A program made the position numbers and the translations under genes. The notes under the pieces are model-generated. The model ran no database searches. It saw nothing but the letters and a program-made list of their open reading frames with translations, and was not told where the DNA came from. DNA of 64,000 nucleotides, taken from the NCBI GenBank assembly GCA_964565865.1, contig CAZMGM010000010.1, positions 10,220 to 74,219 of the forward strand, in the 5' to 3' direction. Below are positions 16,868 to 25,994 of this stretch, one piece after another; position 1 is the first letter of the stretch; every line of letters starts with the position of its first letter. Source of the DNA: CBDAPI01 sp964565865 (lineage in GTDB: Bacteria; Acidobacteriota; UBA6911; RPQK01; CBDAPI01).

Positions 16868-18601
16868 TCAGGTTGCTTTCGTTTGTTCAGAGCGCAAGAC
16901 CCAGATGGCCGCCGCAGTCAGGTGTACAAGGCTGGCCAGGGCCAGGTAGCTCTTGAAAGTCACAAGTCGCACGTCGTACCCCTCCTCCCCCATAAGGCCC
17001 ACCCACAGGGCAAGTCCCAGGCACACGGCCAGCGACAGGGCACCGACCACTCCGCTCACGATTCGCACAGCGGACCATGAGGACTCGGCCAGCCGGTGGC
17101 TAGCAGATGCCGTAACCGCCAGAACGGGAGTGCTTTGGGGCGGTTCAGTCTGGAGCTCTCCGGAGCCCTCCCGGCGTGCCCCCGCCAGGGCGGCCAGAGC
17201 AGTGTACAGAATCGCCGTGAGCAACCAGCCCGGGACGGGAATAAACACTATGTGCAAGACCTCAGACCTCCACAGGCCAAGACAGACGAGCTCTGCCACC
17301 AGCCAGGCAATCAGCGCCGGCCAGTTGACGAGCCTTCCCGAGTCACTGAACCAGAAGCGACTAAAGCCAATGCGGGGAAAGAGCCAGTGCTCAACTAATA
17401 CCACTGCCGCAACCGGTGTCATCAGAAGGGCGAAAACACCTGCGAACTCCAGCAGATATCGAAAAATAAAGGGAAAACAGGCAATGATGACGGTCCCGGT
17501 ACCAGCTAGTAGTGTTACCAACCACCGGGGCCACCCCGGTGTAATGACCTGCAGGGCAAGACCGGCTCGATAGAGGGTCGGGTTGGACGTGGCCCAGCCA
17601 GAGACAATCACACACAAAGCTCCCCCCACCCCCAATGCCTGATAGGCAACTTCCCCGGGGTCCAGGCTAGTCAGGGAAGTCTTCAGTAGCAAGGCAGCCC
17701 CAGCTCCCATTACACCCGAGGCGATCCACACCAGAAAGTGGCCCATGAACATCCCGCAGGCCGAAAATAAACCGTAGCTGGCCCGTGGCGCATAGCGCAA
17801 CAATGCCATGTCCGAGAGTCCTACATGGAATGCCAGATTCGCCAGCCAGGCAAACCCGGCTACGTGCCAGAGGCTGAAGACTGAATCTGGATGACCGATC
17901 CAAACGCGCTCCTCGGCAAGGCGCCACAGGTCGTCGAAGCCCTGAATAGAAGTCACCTCGGGAGTGCTGGCCGTCAACTGGGGCAGAACGGCCAGGGCAC
18001 CGGCAAAGAAAATCACAAAGATCCAGGGAACACAGATTGTCGAAAATTGGGCCAGGCGCCGGAACCCTAGAATCGCGATCATCACGACTACCGCGCCGAC
18101 GGCCACGACCACCAGCACAAAGCGCAGATCGGTCGGGTACCAGTGGGTTTGGGGCGGGATGCCAAAGGGGATGCGCACGGCTGATGCCGAAACTGTAATC
18201 ATGGCACCCGCTAGGGCGCAGAATAAGACAGCGTTTACCAGGTTGTAAATCGTGGTCACGGCCGGGCCTGTGATGCGCCGCAAATACCAGTAGAGTGTCA
18301 GCCGTGTCTCCACGGCGATGGGCGCACACATGAACGTCCAGGAGAGAACCGCCAGCAGATTACCTAGCAACAAGCCGAGGATGAGTTCCCGGGGTCCGAC
18401 CCCCCAGGAGACGAAGAGCGCGCCGATGACGAATTCCGTTCCGGCGACATGTTCGCCGGCAAAAACGGCAGCGAAGTGGCGACGGCTCTCCAGTCGATCC
18501 GGAGTGACCGGCTCCCGCTCAAATTCGTACAGCTGGTCGAGCCGCTCAAAGAGCGTGGGCGATTTGATCGTCGCTGATTCACCGTTTTTACGGTCAGTCA
18601 T
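16868..18601 (-). CDS. NCS1-type nucleobase/cation permease
   Basis: 577 residues with about 12 hydrophobic segments. The N-terminus has RRHFAAVFAGEHVAGTEFVIGALFVSWGVGPRELILGLLLGNLLA, the TM1-TM2 pattern of the purine-cytosine permease (NCS1) family, which imports nucleobases, hydantoins or vitamins with protons or sodium. The C-terminal 100 residues are a less usual tail with two more helices ahead of the stop. It is transcribed toward the SDR gene (79 bases between them) and divergently from the 2-hydroxyacid dehydrogenase. The substrate cannot be read from the sequence. Confidence 0.85.
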   Translation of the reverse strand: MTDRKNGESATIKSPTLFERLDQLYEFEREPVTPDRLESRRHFAAVFAGEHVAGTEFVIGALFVSWGVGPRELILGLLLGNLLAVLSWTFMCAPIAVETRLTLYWYLRRITGPAVTTIYNLVNAVLFCALAGAMITVSASAVRIPFGIPPQTHWYPTDLRFVLVVVAVGAVVVMIAILGFRRLAQFSTICVPWIFVIFFAGALAVLPQLTASTPEVTSIQGFDDLWRLAEERVWIGHPDSVFSLWHVAGFAWLANLAFHVGLSDMALLRYAPRASYGLFSACGMFMGHFLVWIASGVMGAGAALLLKTSLTSLDPGEVAYQALGVGGALCVIVSGWATSNPTLYRAGLALQVITPGWPRWLVTLLAGTGTVIIACFPFIFRYLLEFAGVFALLMTPVAAVVLVEHWLFPRIGFSRFWFSDSGRLVNWPALIAWLVAELVCLGLWRSEVLHIVFIPVPGWLLTAILYTALAALAGARREGSGELQTEPPQSTPVLAVTASASHRLAESSWSAVRIVSGVVGALSLAVCLGLALWVGLMGEEGYDVRLVTFKSYLALASLVHLTAAAIWVLRSEQTKAT

Positions 18602-18862
18602 GAACCGTCTTTTGCTGGATTGAGCCTAAACGAGCCAAAAGGTCTAGCCAACCATATCCTTGCGCACCCCGATCGTTCAAGCAGTGACCGAAGCGGAGGA
18701 TACAGGAAGGCGGGAAAAGCAGCTCGTTCCCCGTATCGAAGAAGCTGCATCCTTCTCACTTATTGCCTGGAATGTTAAGCTTTAATGGTCCAGTTTAGAA
18801 TCTCTTCGAGCAGGAAGTCGGTTTCAGTCGCTCCGATCTGCAATCGTCCCGTGGTAAGTCAT

Positions 18863-19897
18863 ATGTCGCGATCGTTTCGAGTTGCCGTGACCTCCGACTT
18901 ACTAACAAATCCGATACTTTCGAAGGTGGGTTTTTCAGCCTTCGAGCCCTACAAGTGGATCGAGACTAAAACCTTCGACGAACATCGATCCGAGATCGGT
19001 CCCGACCAGTACGGTGATGCCAACGGGATTATCGTAGGCAGTCCATGGGTCACAGTTGACACGCTAGCCGGTGCCGAAAAGCTGTTGGCCATCAGCCGTT
19101 TTGGAGTCGGCTACGATAGGGTGGATGTGTACGCCTGCACCAGGGCCGATGTGCTGGCTCTGACCACCCCGGGCGCGGTTGACCACTCGATGGCTGAAGC
19201 CACCGTGAGCTGGATGCTGGCTCTGTGCCACCGGGTCTGGGCAAAAGACCAGCTGGCCCGTACGGGTCAGTGGAAGGATCGAGGGAGCTTGTCAGGCAGT
19301 GAACTGCGCGACCACACATTCGGCACGGTAGGACTGGGTCGCATTGCTCGCCGGGCAGTCGAGTTGCTCAAGGGATTTCGTATGAATCCACCGATCGCCT
19401 TCGACCCATTCGTGGAGGAGGCGGAGGCCACTGCCCTCGGTGTACGATTAGTCAGCCTGGACGACCTTATGTCCGAGGCGGATTTTGTGTCCGTCCACTG
19501 TCCGTTGTCCGAGGGAACGCTTGACCTGATCGGTGAAAAGGAAATCACTCTGATGAAACCAACAGCTTTTTTGATCAACACGGCCCGCGGCGGGATCGTC
19601 AATGAAGACGCGCTGTTTGCCGCACTGCAAGAACAGCGCATCGCTGGGGCAGCCCTGGACTGCTTCGTCGGAGAGCCGCTGACTACCCCTCCCCGTTTCG
19701 CCCAGTTCGACAATGTTCTGCTGGCATTGCACTCCATTGGCTTCAGCCGAGAGCTGTTTCGCGATATCGGGGGAGCGGTGTGCCAGAGCATGATCGATCT
19801 GGCCCAGGGGAAAAGGCCCCGGGGCGTGCTCAACCCGGAGGTTTTCGAGCAGCCAGGCTTTCAGGGAAAATGGGAACGTATACAACGTCCCACCTGA
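18863..19897 (+). CDS. D-2-hydroxyacid dehydrogenase (NAD-binding, SerA-like)
   Basis: 344 residues from ATG 18863; the frame is open further upstream but the extension is low complexity. The Rossmann motif is present in modified form (TFGTVGLGRIARRAVELLKGF). Catalytic residues are expected in NTARGGIVNEDALFAAL (Arg), GEPL (Glu) and LALHSIGFS (His). The substrate domain shows GSPWVTVDTLAGAEKLLAISRFGVGYDRVDV. The family oxidises or reduces D-2-hydroxyacids, including phosphoglycerate and glyoxylate. It begins a rightward group that continues into the broken phyH and the second SDR. Confidence 0.9.
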   Translation: MSRSFRVAVTSDLLTNPILSKVGFSAFEPYKWIETKTFDEHRSEIGPDQYGDANGIIVGSPWVTVDTLAGAEKLLAISRFGVGYDRVDVYACTRADVLALTTPGAVDHSMAEATVSWMLALCHRVWAKDQLARTGQWKDRGSLSGSELRDHTFGTVGLGRIARRAVELLKGFRMNPPIAFDPFVEEAEATALGVRLVSLDDLMSEADFVSVHCPLSEGTLDLIGEKEITLMKPTAFLINTARGGIVNEDALFAALQEQRIAGAALDCFVGEPLTTPPRFAQFDNVLLALHSIGFSRELFRDIGGAVCQSMIDLAQGKRPRGVLNPEVFEQPGFQGKWERIQRPT

Positions 19898-19899
19898 TC

Positions 19900-20325
19900 A
19901 TGAAGAGAGATGGCACAGCACACTCGATCTTCGCCCCGATCTCTTGGGGAGGAATCTGCACTGAAAAGGACCAGCGTGAGGGCTATCTGGTGGCGCCCGG
20001 GTTCTGCGGGGCCGAGATACTGGCCCGCAGCGCTGCGCGGATTCAGAAGATCAGGGACGATGTAGTGGCCAGTGGTGACTTCGGTGATAGCTTGGAGGTG
20101 GAATCGGACAAGGTAGAAGGGCAGGTCTTAACCCGACCCATCTACAACCCTTATGATTAGCACGATGACTTCAAGGAGCTGGCCACGGACCCGCAGCTCC
20201 TGGCCTGCCTTGAGTCGCAGATTGATCCCAACATCAATCTGCGGCACAGCAAGTTGAACATGAAGCCACTCGAGAGGTCCTTTGGGAGAGTATCCGGAAA
20301 GCACGACCCCGATGAAGCGTCTTGA
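19900..20325 (+). pseudogene. Phytanoyl-CoA dioxygenase (PhyH) family, truncated and interrupted
   Basis: Frame 19900-20160 encodes EGYLVAPGFCGAEIL and later DSLEVESDKVEGQVLTRPIY, the N-terminal part of PhyH-type Fe(II)/2-oxoglutarate dioxygenases. A TAG at 20158-20160 interrupts it just after NPYD. The same frame continues as HDDFKELATDPQLLACLESQ and NLRHSKLNMKP, again family-like, until about 20265. It then loses resemblance and ends at 20325 inside the SDR start. The region encoding the HxD iron motif and the rest of the jelly roll is absent. So it carries a nonsense codon plus a 3' deletion. Confidence 0.8.
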
Positions 20326-21100
20326 CGGACAGACTGCCTGGATCACCGGCGGTGCCTCAGGCATGGGTGAAAGCATTGCCGAATACTTCGCTCAGGAAGG
20401 TGCCAAAATAGCGGTGGTCGACATCCAGTTGGACGCCGGGAAACAGGTCGCCGACCGGATCAATCACAGTGGCGGCCAAGCGATCTTCACCCACTGCGAC
20501 GTCACCCAAGGTGACCAGGTCCACGATTCGATCGCCCGGACCGTCGACCAGTTCGAAGGGCTGCAGATTATTGTCAACTGCGCTGGCATCGTTCACGTCG
20601 GGATGCTGCACGAATATGCCGAAGCGGACTGGGACAGACTCATGGGGGTGAACCTCAAGTCGATCTACTGGTCGGTTAGGTGCGGCATCGAACACCTGCG
20701 AAAGAACCCCCGCAGCTACATGGTCAACGTTGGATCGGTAGGCAGTTATATCAGCCAGGCCTTGACACCCGCCTATATTGCGTCCAAGCATGCCGTGCTG
20801 GGACTGAGCCGTTCCATTGCCCTGGACTACGCGAGGGACGGACTGCGCTGCAACTGTATTTGCCCCGGTATCACCGACACGCCGATGCTGCGTGAACACA
20901 TGGATGCTCTGCCTGACCCTGAGGCTGCGCTGGTGGCCCGGTTGACCCGTGTGCCGCTGAACCGGGTTTTGACGCCGGAAGATATCGCTCGAGCCGCCTT
21001 ATACCTCTCTTGCCAGGACTCGGCAGGCGTCACCGGCACTTCGCTAGTCGTGGACGCAGGCTACATCAGCTGTGCCGAGTGGGACACTACCCAGGTGTGA
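20312..21100 (+). CDS. Short-chain dehydrogenase/reductase (SDR family)
   Basis: 262 residues from ATG 20312, overlapping the tail of the broken phyH frame. It has TGGASGMGESIAEYFAQEG for nucleotide binding, VVDIQ (NAD preference), NCAG, and the catalytic set NVGSVGSYISQ (Ser) and YIASKHAVLGLSRS (Tyr, Lys), ending GTSLVVDAGYISCAEWD. It is the paralogue of 15995-16789, sharing the SIALDYA, RCNC and PGITDTP segments. The two SDRs flank a permease and a hydroxyacid dehydrogenase, suggesting serial oxidation of one compound class; the substrate is unknown. Confidence 0.9.
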   Translation: MKRLDGQTAWITGGASGMGESIAEYFAQEGAKIAVVDIQLDAGKQVADRINHSGGQAIFTHCDVTQGDQVHDSIARTVDQFEGLQIIVNCAGIVHVGMLHEYAEADWDRLMGVNLKSIYWSVRCGIEHLRKNPRSYMVNVGSVGSYISQALTPAYIASKHAVLGLSRSIALDYARDGLRCNCICPGITDTPMLREHMDALPDPEAALVARLTRVPLNRVLTPEDIARAALYLSCQDSAGVTGTSLVVDAGYISCAEWDTTQV

Positions 21101-21524
21101 AACGGTTCTCCGTGAGGAGCGCGTGTCGTGAAACCGAAACTAGATTGCGCCCATCCATCCAAACACAAATCTTGTCACCATGCGTTTCATTTTTCCTCCT
21201 GTGCCATCCGGCTCGGTAGCACCCGGCATCCCAACAGGCACTTCGGCTACGGCATCCACTGCTGCGTGGGCGGGCTGAAAGCGGATCCCGGATTAAAACA
21301 TTATGGCTAATCGTTGCCGGATAAATATGACCAAATTATGATGGAAACACGGATAACGAAAGAATTGTTTTAAGAATAGAAATCCGGTAAACCATGGATA
21401 ACACTCAGGTTATAATATAGACGAAAGGATTCGAACCCGAGGTACAGGTAGACGAGAAAACATGTCCTCTATAAGCTTTAAAGCAACAGCTCCTCGGACA
21501 GGATAACTGCACCGGACCAAGAAC
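21101..21524. other. Intergenic stretch, AT-rich, no gene seen
   Basis: No supportable ORF. The segment 21300-21430 is distinctly AT-rich and contains a plus-strand TATAAT at about 21412-21417. A TTCGAACCC at about 21431 resembles a tRNA T-loop on the minus strand, but its stems do not pair and no acceptor arm exists. Confidence 0.4.
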
Positions 21525-22328
21525 TTAATGAATCCCGCCCGCCCGTTCCTTGGCGGGCATGATCTCCAGGCACGTTGTCCACCAGCCCGTTACAGTAGTC
21601 TCTACAAACTCAGGTGGGAGACCTTCTTGGCGCATCTCGGATGCCAGCCTTCGGTAGTCATACTCGAGGGGAAGAAAACGACATCCCAGCTCCTCTTTTC
21701 CGGCCTCCAGAAGGGTATACCAGACATGAGTCCGTCCATCGTTGCCCGGGCGCCCGATCACGCCTGTATTGATGAATTCACGACCCTGCGAAAGCCTGCG
21801 ACGCCATTTTATTCCGGTGTGCGTGCAGCAAAATACGTCGGCGCCAGCCTCATCCAAAAACTTTTCCAGGAGATGATCCGGAGATGAGGTTTCCCACAGG
21901 AACTCATTCACTCTTCGAGGAGATCCGTGACAGAGTTCTACGATCCTGTCCCCCAAATGGAAACGCAGGGAACGGGGCAGCTTCCCCAGCCACTCCTTGT
22001 GGTCATGTGACGTGTTCTGAAAGGTGTAGTCGTAACTGACCTTGGCAAAATGGTTATCCCGGGGGTCAGTGTATCCGCACCCGCAATCTTCGCGGCCCTC
22101 GGCCAGAGAAATATCGTAGTTCCCGGCAATGGTCTCCACGTCGCCATCTTGCAGATAGGAGAAGCTACGGTCCGGGCAGGGGCCGAACCCCCCAACATCA
22201 CCCAGACAGAACACGCCGTCCACCGCCAGCTCCCGGCTTCGCTCGAGCAGGGCCTCCAGAGCCAGGTAATTGCTGTAGACTCCTCCAAAGACAACGACCT
22301 TCTGATAAGTTGGCAGGTCCGCACTCAT
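21525..22328 (-). CDS. Calcineurin-like metallophosphoesterase, atypical motifs
   Basis: 267 residues. The fold is recognisable from VFCLGDVGGFGPCPDRSF (GDxxGxGP), IAGNYD and ELCHGSPRRVNEFLW. However the first metal motif, normally D-x-H, reads VFGGVYSNYLAL, lacking both ligands, and the usual GHTH reads CTHTG. The family-like C-terminus TVTGWWTTCLEIMPAKER looks conserved rather than decayed. So this is a subfamily with an altered metal site, possibly with different metal use or a binding role. GGAG lies about 12 bases before ATG. Same strand and downstream of the radical SAM gene, separated by 130 bp that contain an intergenic repeat. Confidence 0.8.
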   Translation of the reverse strand: MSADLPTYQKVVVFGGVYSNYLALEALLERSRELAVDGVFCLGDVGGFGPCPDRSFSYLQDGDVETIAGNYDISLAEGREDCGCGYTDPRDNHFAKVSYDYTFQNTSHDHKEWLGKLPRSLRFHLGDRIVELCHGSPRRVNEFLWETSSPDHLLEKFLDEAGADVFCCTHTGIKWRRRLSQGREFINTGVIGRPGNDGRTHVWYTLLEAGKEELGCRFLPLEYDYRRLASEMRQEGLPPEFVETTVTGWWTTCLEIMPAKERAGGIH

Positions 22329-22410
22329 ACCCTGGCAGCTCCTCGTCGTCGCAAATGACCAAGCATTGACTTCCTCCTTCTGCCTTGCCAGCGAACACAG
22401 TGCCCGGGCC

Positions 22411-22449
22411 TGCGCGACCGCGCGCGACTTTCACCACGGATTGCTCTAG
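22411..22449 (+). repeat. Dispersed intergenic repeat, full copy A
   Basis: Starts TGCGCGACCGCGCGCGACTT and runs on through TCACCACGGATTGCTCTAG. About 33 of 35 aligned bases match the copy at 37284-37320, and a 16-base core recurs at 3195-3210. It lies in the gap after the radical SAM stop. Function unknown. Confidence 0.6.
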
Positions 22450-22458
22450 TGAACTCTA

Positions 22459-23337
22459 CTAGTAGTTCCGGCAGGTCATTCCCGTCTCGTAGCAGGTAGT
22501 GCAGGCTGAATGATACAGGTTGCAGGGCCTAGCGGCCTCCTCCAGGCTTGTTTTGCTCATGCGGGCCTTCTTTTCGCCGACCAGAATCGGGCAGGCATAG
22601 ACTCCATCCTGGGCAACAATCCGCGACGCCGAGCACTGCAGTAAGCCATGGTCAAAGTTCTTCATCATCCCGTGAGTAACCACGACAGGCCGGTGGGGGA
22701 TCGGGAGCATACCCATCTCGAACACGGGAATGATCTTAATACGGGGACGGGTCACGCCCATCGACTGCAGCAGATCGACGTACCTCTGGTATGGATTCAG
22801 AACAGAATCGCCTTCGGAAAGATAGTCTTGAATCTCAGTCACCGTGAGGATGGGAAGCAATCCCCGCTGCCACAGTCTCTGGTAAGCTTGGAGGGCCCGT
22901 TTGAATACGCCCTTCCCTCGAACGGCATCATTTCTGCCCTCGTCGAAATCATCCAGGCTGATCCTGATCTCGAGAGAGTATGTGGACTGCTGAGAGATCC
23001 GGGCCAGTTCGTCGGCACGGGATTCGTTGATCGGCAGACCGTTAGTCAGAATAGAAGCCGGAAAGTCTTTGAGTGTCTGCTCCAGGATGAGCAGCATGTC
23101 TCCATGCAGGAAGGGCTCACCGCCGGTGAAATAGATCTCCTTTACGCCCTGCGCCTTGGCCGCTTTCAGGTAACTGAGAACAGCCCCCGTCTCCATCATT
23201 TTCAGGCTATCATTGTTGGGGGAGCAGCTGATGAAACAGTGGGTACAACGGAGATTGCAAAGGGTCCCAGAAACCTGAAACCAGAGCGTCTCGAGGTAGT
23301 CGAAATGGGCTTGGGGAATTCTTTCTGGTTTGATCAG
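22459..23337 (-). CDS. Radical SAM protein
   Basis: About 292 residues when the N-terminus is restored. The longest ATG frame starts at 23199 but misses the cluster. Reading in frame from 23337 gives FQVSGTLCNLRCTHCFISC, containing the CxxxCxxC [4Fe-4S]/SAM motif. After it come IYFTGGEPFLHGD (GGE motif), SILTNGLPI and a C-terminal Cys-rich end CNLYHSACTTCYETGMTC, possibly an auxiliary cluster. The only plausible start is CTG at 23337 in the sequence CTGA, which overlaps the stop of the acyltransferase fusion exactly as ATGA overlaps do. Product unknown; coupling suggests work on a lipid or acyl product. Confidence 0.85.
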   Translation of the reverse strand: MIKPERIPQAHFDYLETLWFQVSGTLCNLRCTHCFISCSPNNDSLKMMETGAVLSYLKAAKAQGVKEIYFTGGEPFLHGDMLLILEQTLKDFPASILTNGLPINESRADELARISQQSTYSLEIRISLDDFDEGRNDAVRGKGVFKRALQAYQRLWQRGLLPILTVTEIQDYLSEGDSVLNPYQRYVDLLQSMGVTRPRIKIIPVFEMGMLPIPHRPVVVTHGMMKNFDHGLLQCSASRIVAQDGVYACPILVGEKKARMSKTSLEEAARPCNLYHSACTTCYETGMTCRNY

Positions 23338-25994
23338 GATGTGCCTCGCAGGAGCAAGTCGACGGCAGATTTCAGGCGCAGGTTGAACTCGTCATGGGAC
23401 TCGCCTGGCTGCGCTGCCAGTGGTTCACCGAAACGGATGGTTACTGGATGCAGCCGGAATCTAGAAGATCCACGTGACCAGACTTCGAAGGTCCCAGTAA
23501 TTGCTGTCGGTATAACTTTGATCTGAAGTTCCGAGGCCAGGATGGCGGCGGCTTTTCGAAAGCTTTTCAGGGTCCCGTCGATCGACCGTTCGCCTTCTGG
23601 AAAGATTCCCAGTACAAGATTCTCTTTGAGGCCGTACGCTCCCAGTCGCAGGGCCTGGCGGAGGTTTCTATCTGGATCTACCGGGACCACCTTGATGAGA
23701 CTGCCCAGAGACCCGACAAGTGTACCGGCCTGGAAATAGTTGCTGTAGCCCACATAGAACATTCGTCGGATGGTGGAAAAAGGCAAACAGGCGCTGATCA
23801 TGAAGGGGTCCACATAGCTCAGATGGTTTGGGCAAATTATATGTGCCTCAGGGAGGTGCAGGTTCTTCCGTCCCTCGACGCGCAAACGAAAAAAGAGCTT
23901 ACCCAGCAGCCAGACACAGCGGCTCAAGAAAAAGTAAAATCCCTCCACAAACAGTCTGCGACGCAGCACTCTATGCGTCTCTCCGGCCTCCTCCTCATTT
24001 AGGGGACTATCCAAAATCTTGGACCACGAGAGTTTTTCACCTGAAGAACCGACTTCAGGAGCCCGGTCCAGTCCTTTTCTTACAGCGTCCGCGAGATTCT
24101 CGACTGTAAAGATAGTCATGGCTTCGTCATCATCGATGTGGACGCCGAAGACATCCTGGATATGGGAGAGAAACTCGACTCGTCCCAGGGAGTCGAAACC
24201 ACAGTCGAACTCCAGGTTCATCGAACGGTTTACTGCTGTGATTTTGCCCGTTTCCTTCAAAAGCTGGAAAAGGCGCGCTTCTATAGAATCTCGAGGAGGG
24301 GTCTGTTCGATTGGCGCAGGCCGGGTCCGGCGGTCCCTTTCCTCACGGAACTGTCTTTCAACCTCGAAGCGTTTGATCTTTCGAGTCGGGGTCCGAGGCA
24401 GGGACTCCTGCCGAATGTCGAAACTGCGCACCCTCTTGTAAGCGGGGATTTCCTGCGAGATGTTTTCTAGTTGGTAGCGAATAATTTCTGCCACATTCAC
24501 GATCTGCTGGGTCTTGAGGTATTCGTAGTCCGGCACCACGATCGCGTGGAGAGTCTCCTGACCCCTCTCTTCCTCTACCCCGATCACGCACATTTCACTG
24601 ATGTGGGGACACTTTCTTTCATACGTATGCTCGATCTCCTCAGGATAAATGTTCTTTCCGGAGCTGAGGACGATGACATCCTTTTTTCGGCCTGTGATGT
24701 ACAGGTAGCCTTGAGAGTCCAGATATCCGAGATCGCCGCTGTGTAACCAGTCATTGGACAGGATCTCCTGGGTCGCTTCCTGATTTTTCCAGTAACCCTG
24801 CATGAGATGGAGGCCTTTGATCAGGATCTCGCCAATGCCGTCTGCATTCGGGTCGAAGATCTTGACCTCGGAGTGGGGAAGGGCCCGGCCCACGGATCCG
24901 AGGCCTCCGGAATAGGCCATGGTCGTCACTGCCGACGTTTCCGTCATTCCAAAGGCCTGAGCAAACTGGAAACCCAGGCTTCGGAAGGAATAGAGAACCT
25001 CCGGGTCGCAGCGGGCTCCGCCCACGGCAAACAGTCTTAACTGGCCAAAGTTGCGGTGGATCGGTCGGAAGAAAAGCTTTCCAGGATTCCACCCGGTCCA
25101 TTCGTTGCTCATCTCTGAGATCTTGAAAAGCAGCCGAAAAAGAGAGCGTCTCAACAGGCCCTTTTTCTGGATTTCCTGGAAAATCCTGCGGTGCACGAGG
25201 TAGAAAAACTGAGGGACGCAGACGAAAATCGTGATCCCTTCCTCACGAAAGCTCTGCAGAATTCGCCCCGCATCCAGGGCATCGAGATACGTCACCCGGG
25301 CTCCCACGTAGAGAGGAGCCAAAAAATTGGCCATCAGCGCCAGCATGTGGTACAGCGGCAGTACAGAGAGGATGTGATCCCGGTGGGATACTTCCACGAC
25401 GTCCAGTACAGATTCCACGGTCAGGTATATACTGCGGGGCGTCAACATGACTCCCTTGGGATTCCCCGTGGTGCCGCTCGTATAGACCAGCAGGAAAGTC
25501 TCATCCGGGTCACGCTGTACCAGGGGCAGGGTCTCGGTGGTGGCAGGGCGGCTCAAAACCGTATCCCAGTGCTCGTATCCGTCAAATCTGGGACCCGCGA
25601 CTAGGCCGGGGAGGGGCTCGGGCAGCTGGTCCTGGATCTCCTGAAGCCTGGGAAAGACTTCCTCTGACGAAATCAGGTACTTGCATTCAGAATGCAGCAC
25701 AAGATAGGCCAGGGTCTCCGAGGAGTGGAGGATGTCGAAGGGGACGATCCGAGCGCCGGCACTCTGAGCCGCCAGGAAGGCGATCCCCCAGCGTGGATGG
25801 TTTTCCATCAGGATTCCCACCGTATCACCTGGCTGAATGTGGCGGACGAGAAGCTGACTGATCTTCGTGACTTCGTCCCAGATCCTGCGGAACGTAAACG
25901 GTTCTCTTCTCCTCTCGCCCAGGATCTGCAGGGCCACGTGGTCAGGCATGGCTTCCGCGTTACTTCTGAGTTTCTGGAAAAAATCAGAGCTCAT
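23334..25994 (-). CDS. Acyl-ACP synthetase / acyl carrier / PlsC acyltransferase fusion
   Basis: 886 residues from ATG 25994; an upstream ATG at 26081 adds 29 non-conserved residues. Part 1 (about 1-565) is an AMP-forming acyl ligase: LLVYTSGTTGNPKGVML, AFGMTETS, HSGDLGYL and ITGRKKDVIVLSSGKNIYPE. Part 2 (about 590-660) is an acyl-carrier domain with FDCGFDSLGRVEF, where Ser is the phosphopantetheine site. Part 3 (about 700-886) is a PlsC-type acyltransferase with NHLSYVDPF (HxxxxD) and FPEGERS. One chain can thus activate, hold and transfer an acyl group, as in Aas-type lysophospholipid recycling but with a built-in carrier. The radical SAM gene is translationally coupled downstream. Confidence 0.9.
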   Translation of the reverse strand: MSSDFFQKLRSNAEAMPDHVALQILGERRREPFTFRRIWDEVTKISQLLVRHIQPGDTVGILMENHPRWGIAFLAAQSAGARIVPFDILHSSETLAYLVLHSECKYLISSEEVFPRLQEIQDQLPEPLPGLVAGPRFDGYEHWDTVLSRPATTETLPLVQRDPDETFLLVYTSGTTGNPKGVMLTPRSIYLTVESVLDVVEVSHRDHILSVLPLYHMLALMANFLAPLYVGARVTYLDALDAGRILQSFREEGITIFVCVPQFFYLVHRRIFQEIQKKGLLRRSLFRLLFKISEMSNEWTGWNPGKLFFRPIHRNFGQLRLFAVGGARCDPEVLYSFRSLGFQFAQAFGMTETSAVTTMAYSGGLGSVGRALPHSEVKIFDPNADGIGEILIKGLHLMQGYWKNQEATQEILSNDWLHSGDLGYLDSQGYLYITGRKKDVIVLSSGKNIYPEEIEHTYERKCPHISEMCVIGVEEERGQETLHAIVVPDYEYLKTQQIVNVAEIIRYQLENISQEIPAYKRVRSFDIRQESLPRTPTRKIKRFEVERQFREERDRRTRPAPIEQTPPRDSIEARLFQLLKETGKITAVNRSMNLEFDCGFDSLGRVEFLSHIQDVFGVHIDDDEAMTIFTVENLADAVRKGLDRAPEVGSSGEKLSWSKILDSPLNEEEAGETHRVLRRRLFVEGFYFFLSRCVWLLGKLFFRLRVEGRKNLHLPEAHIICPNHLSYVDPFMISACLPFSTIRRMFYVGYSNYFQAGTLVGSLGSLIKVVPVDPDRNLRQALRLGAYGLKENLVLGIFPEGERSIDGTLKSFRKAAAILASELQIKVIPTAITGTFEVWSRGSSRFRLHPVTIRFGEPLAAQPGESHDEFNLRLKSAVDLLLRGTS

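Noticed and set aside
20158..20160. TAG in the phyH remnant as a recoded (pyrrolysine) codon
   Set aside because: The gene is also truncated at its 3' end, and nothing else suggests pyrrolysine use.
21425..21445. tRNA T-loop-like sequence on the minus strand
   Set aside because: Stems do not pair and no acceptor or anticodon arm can be drawn.
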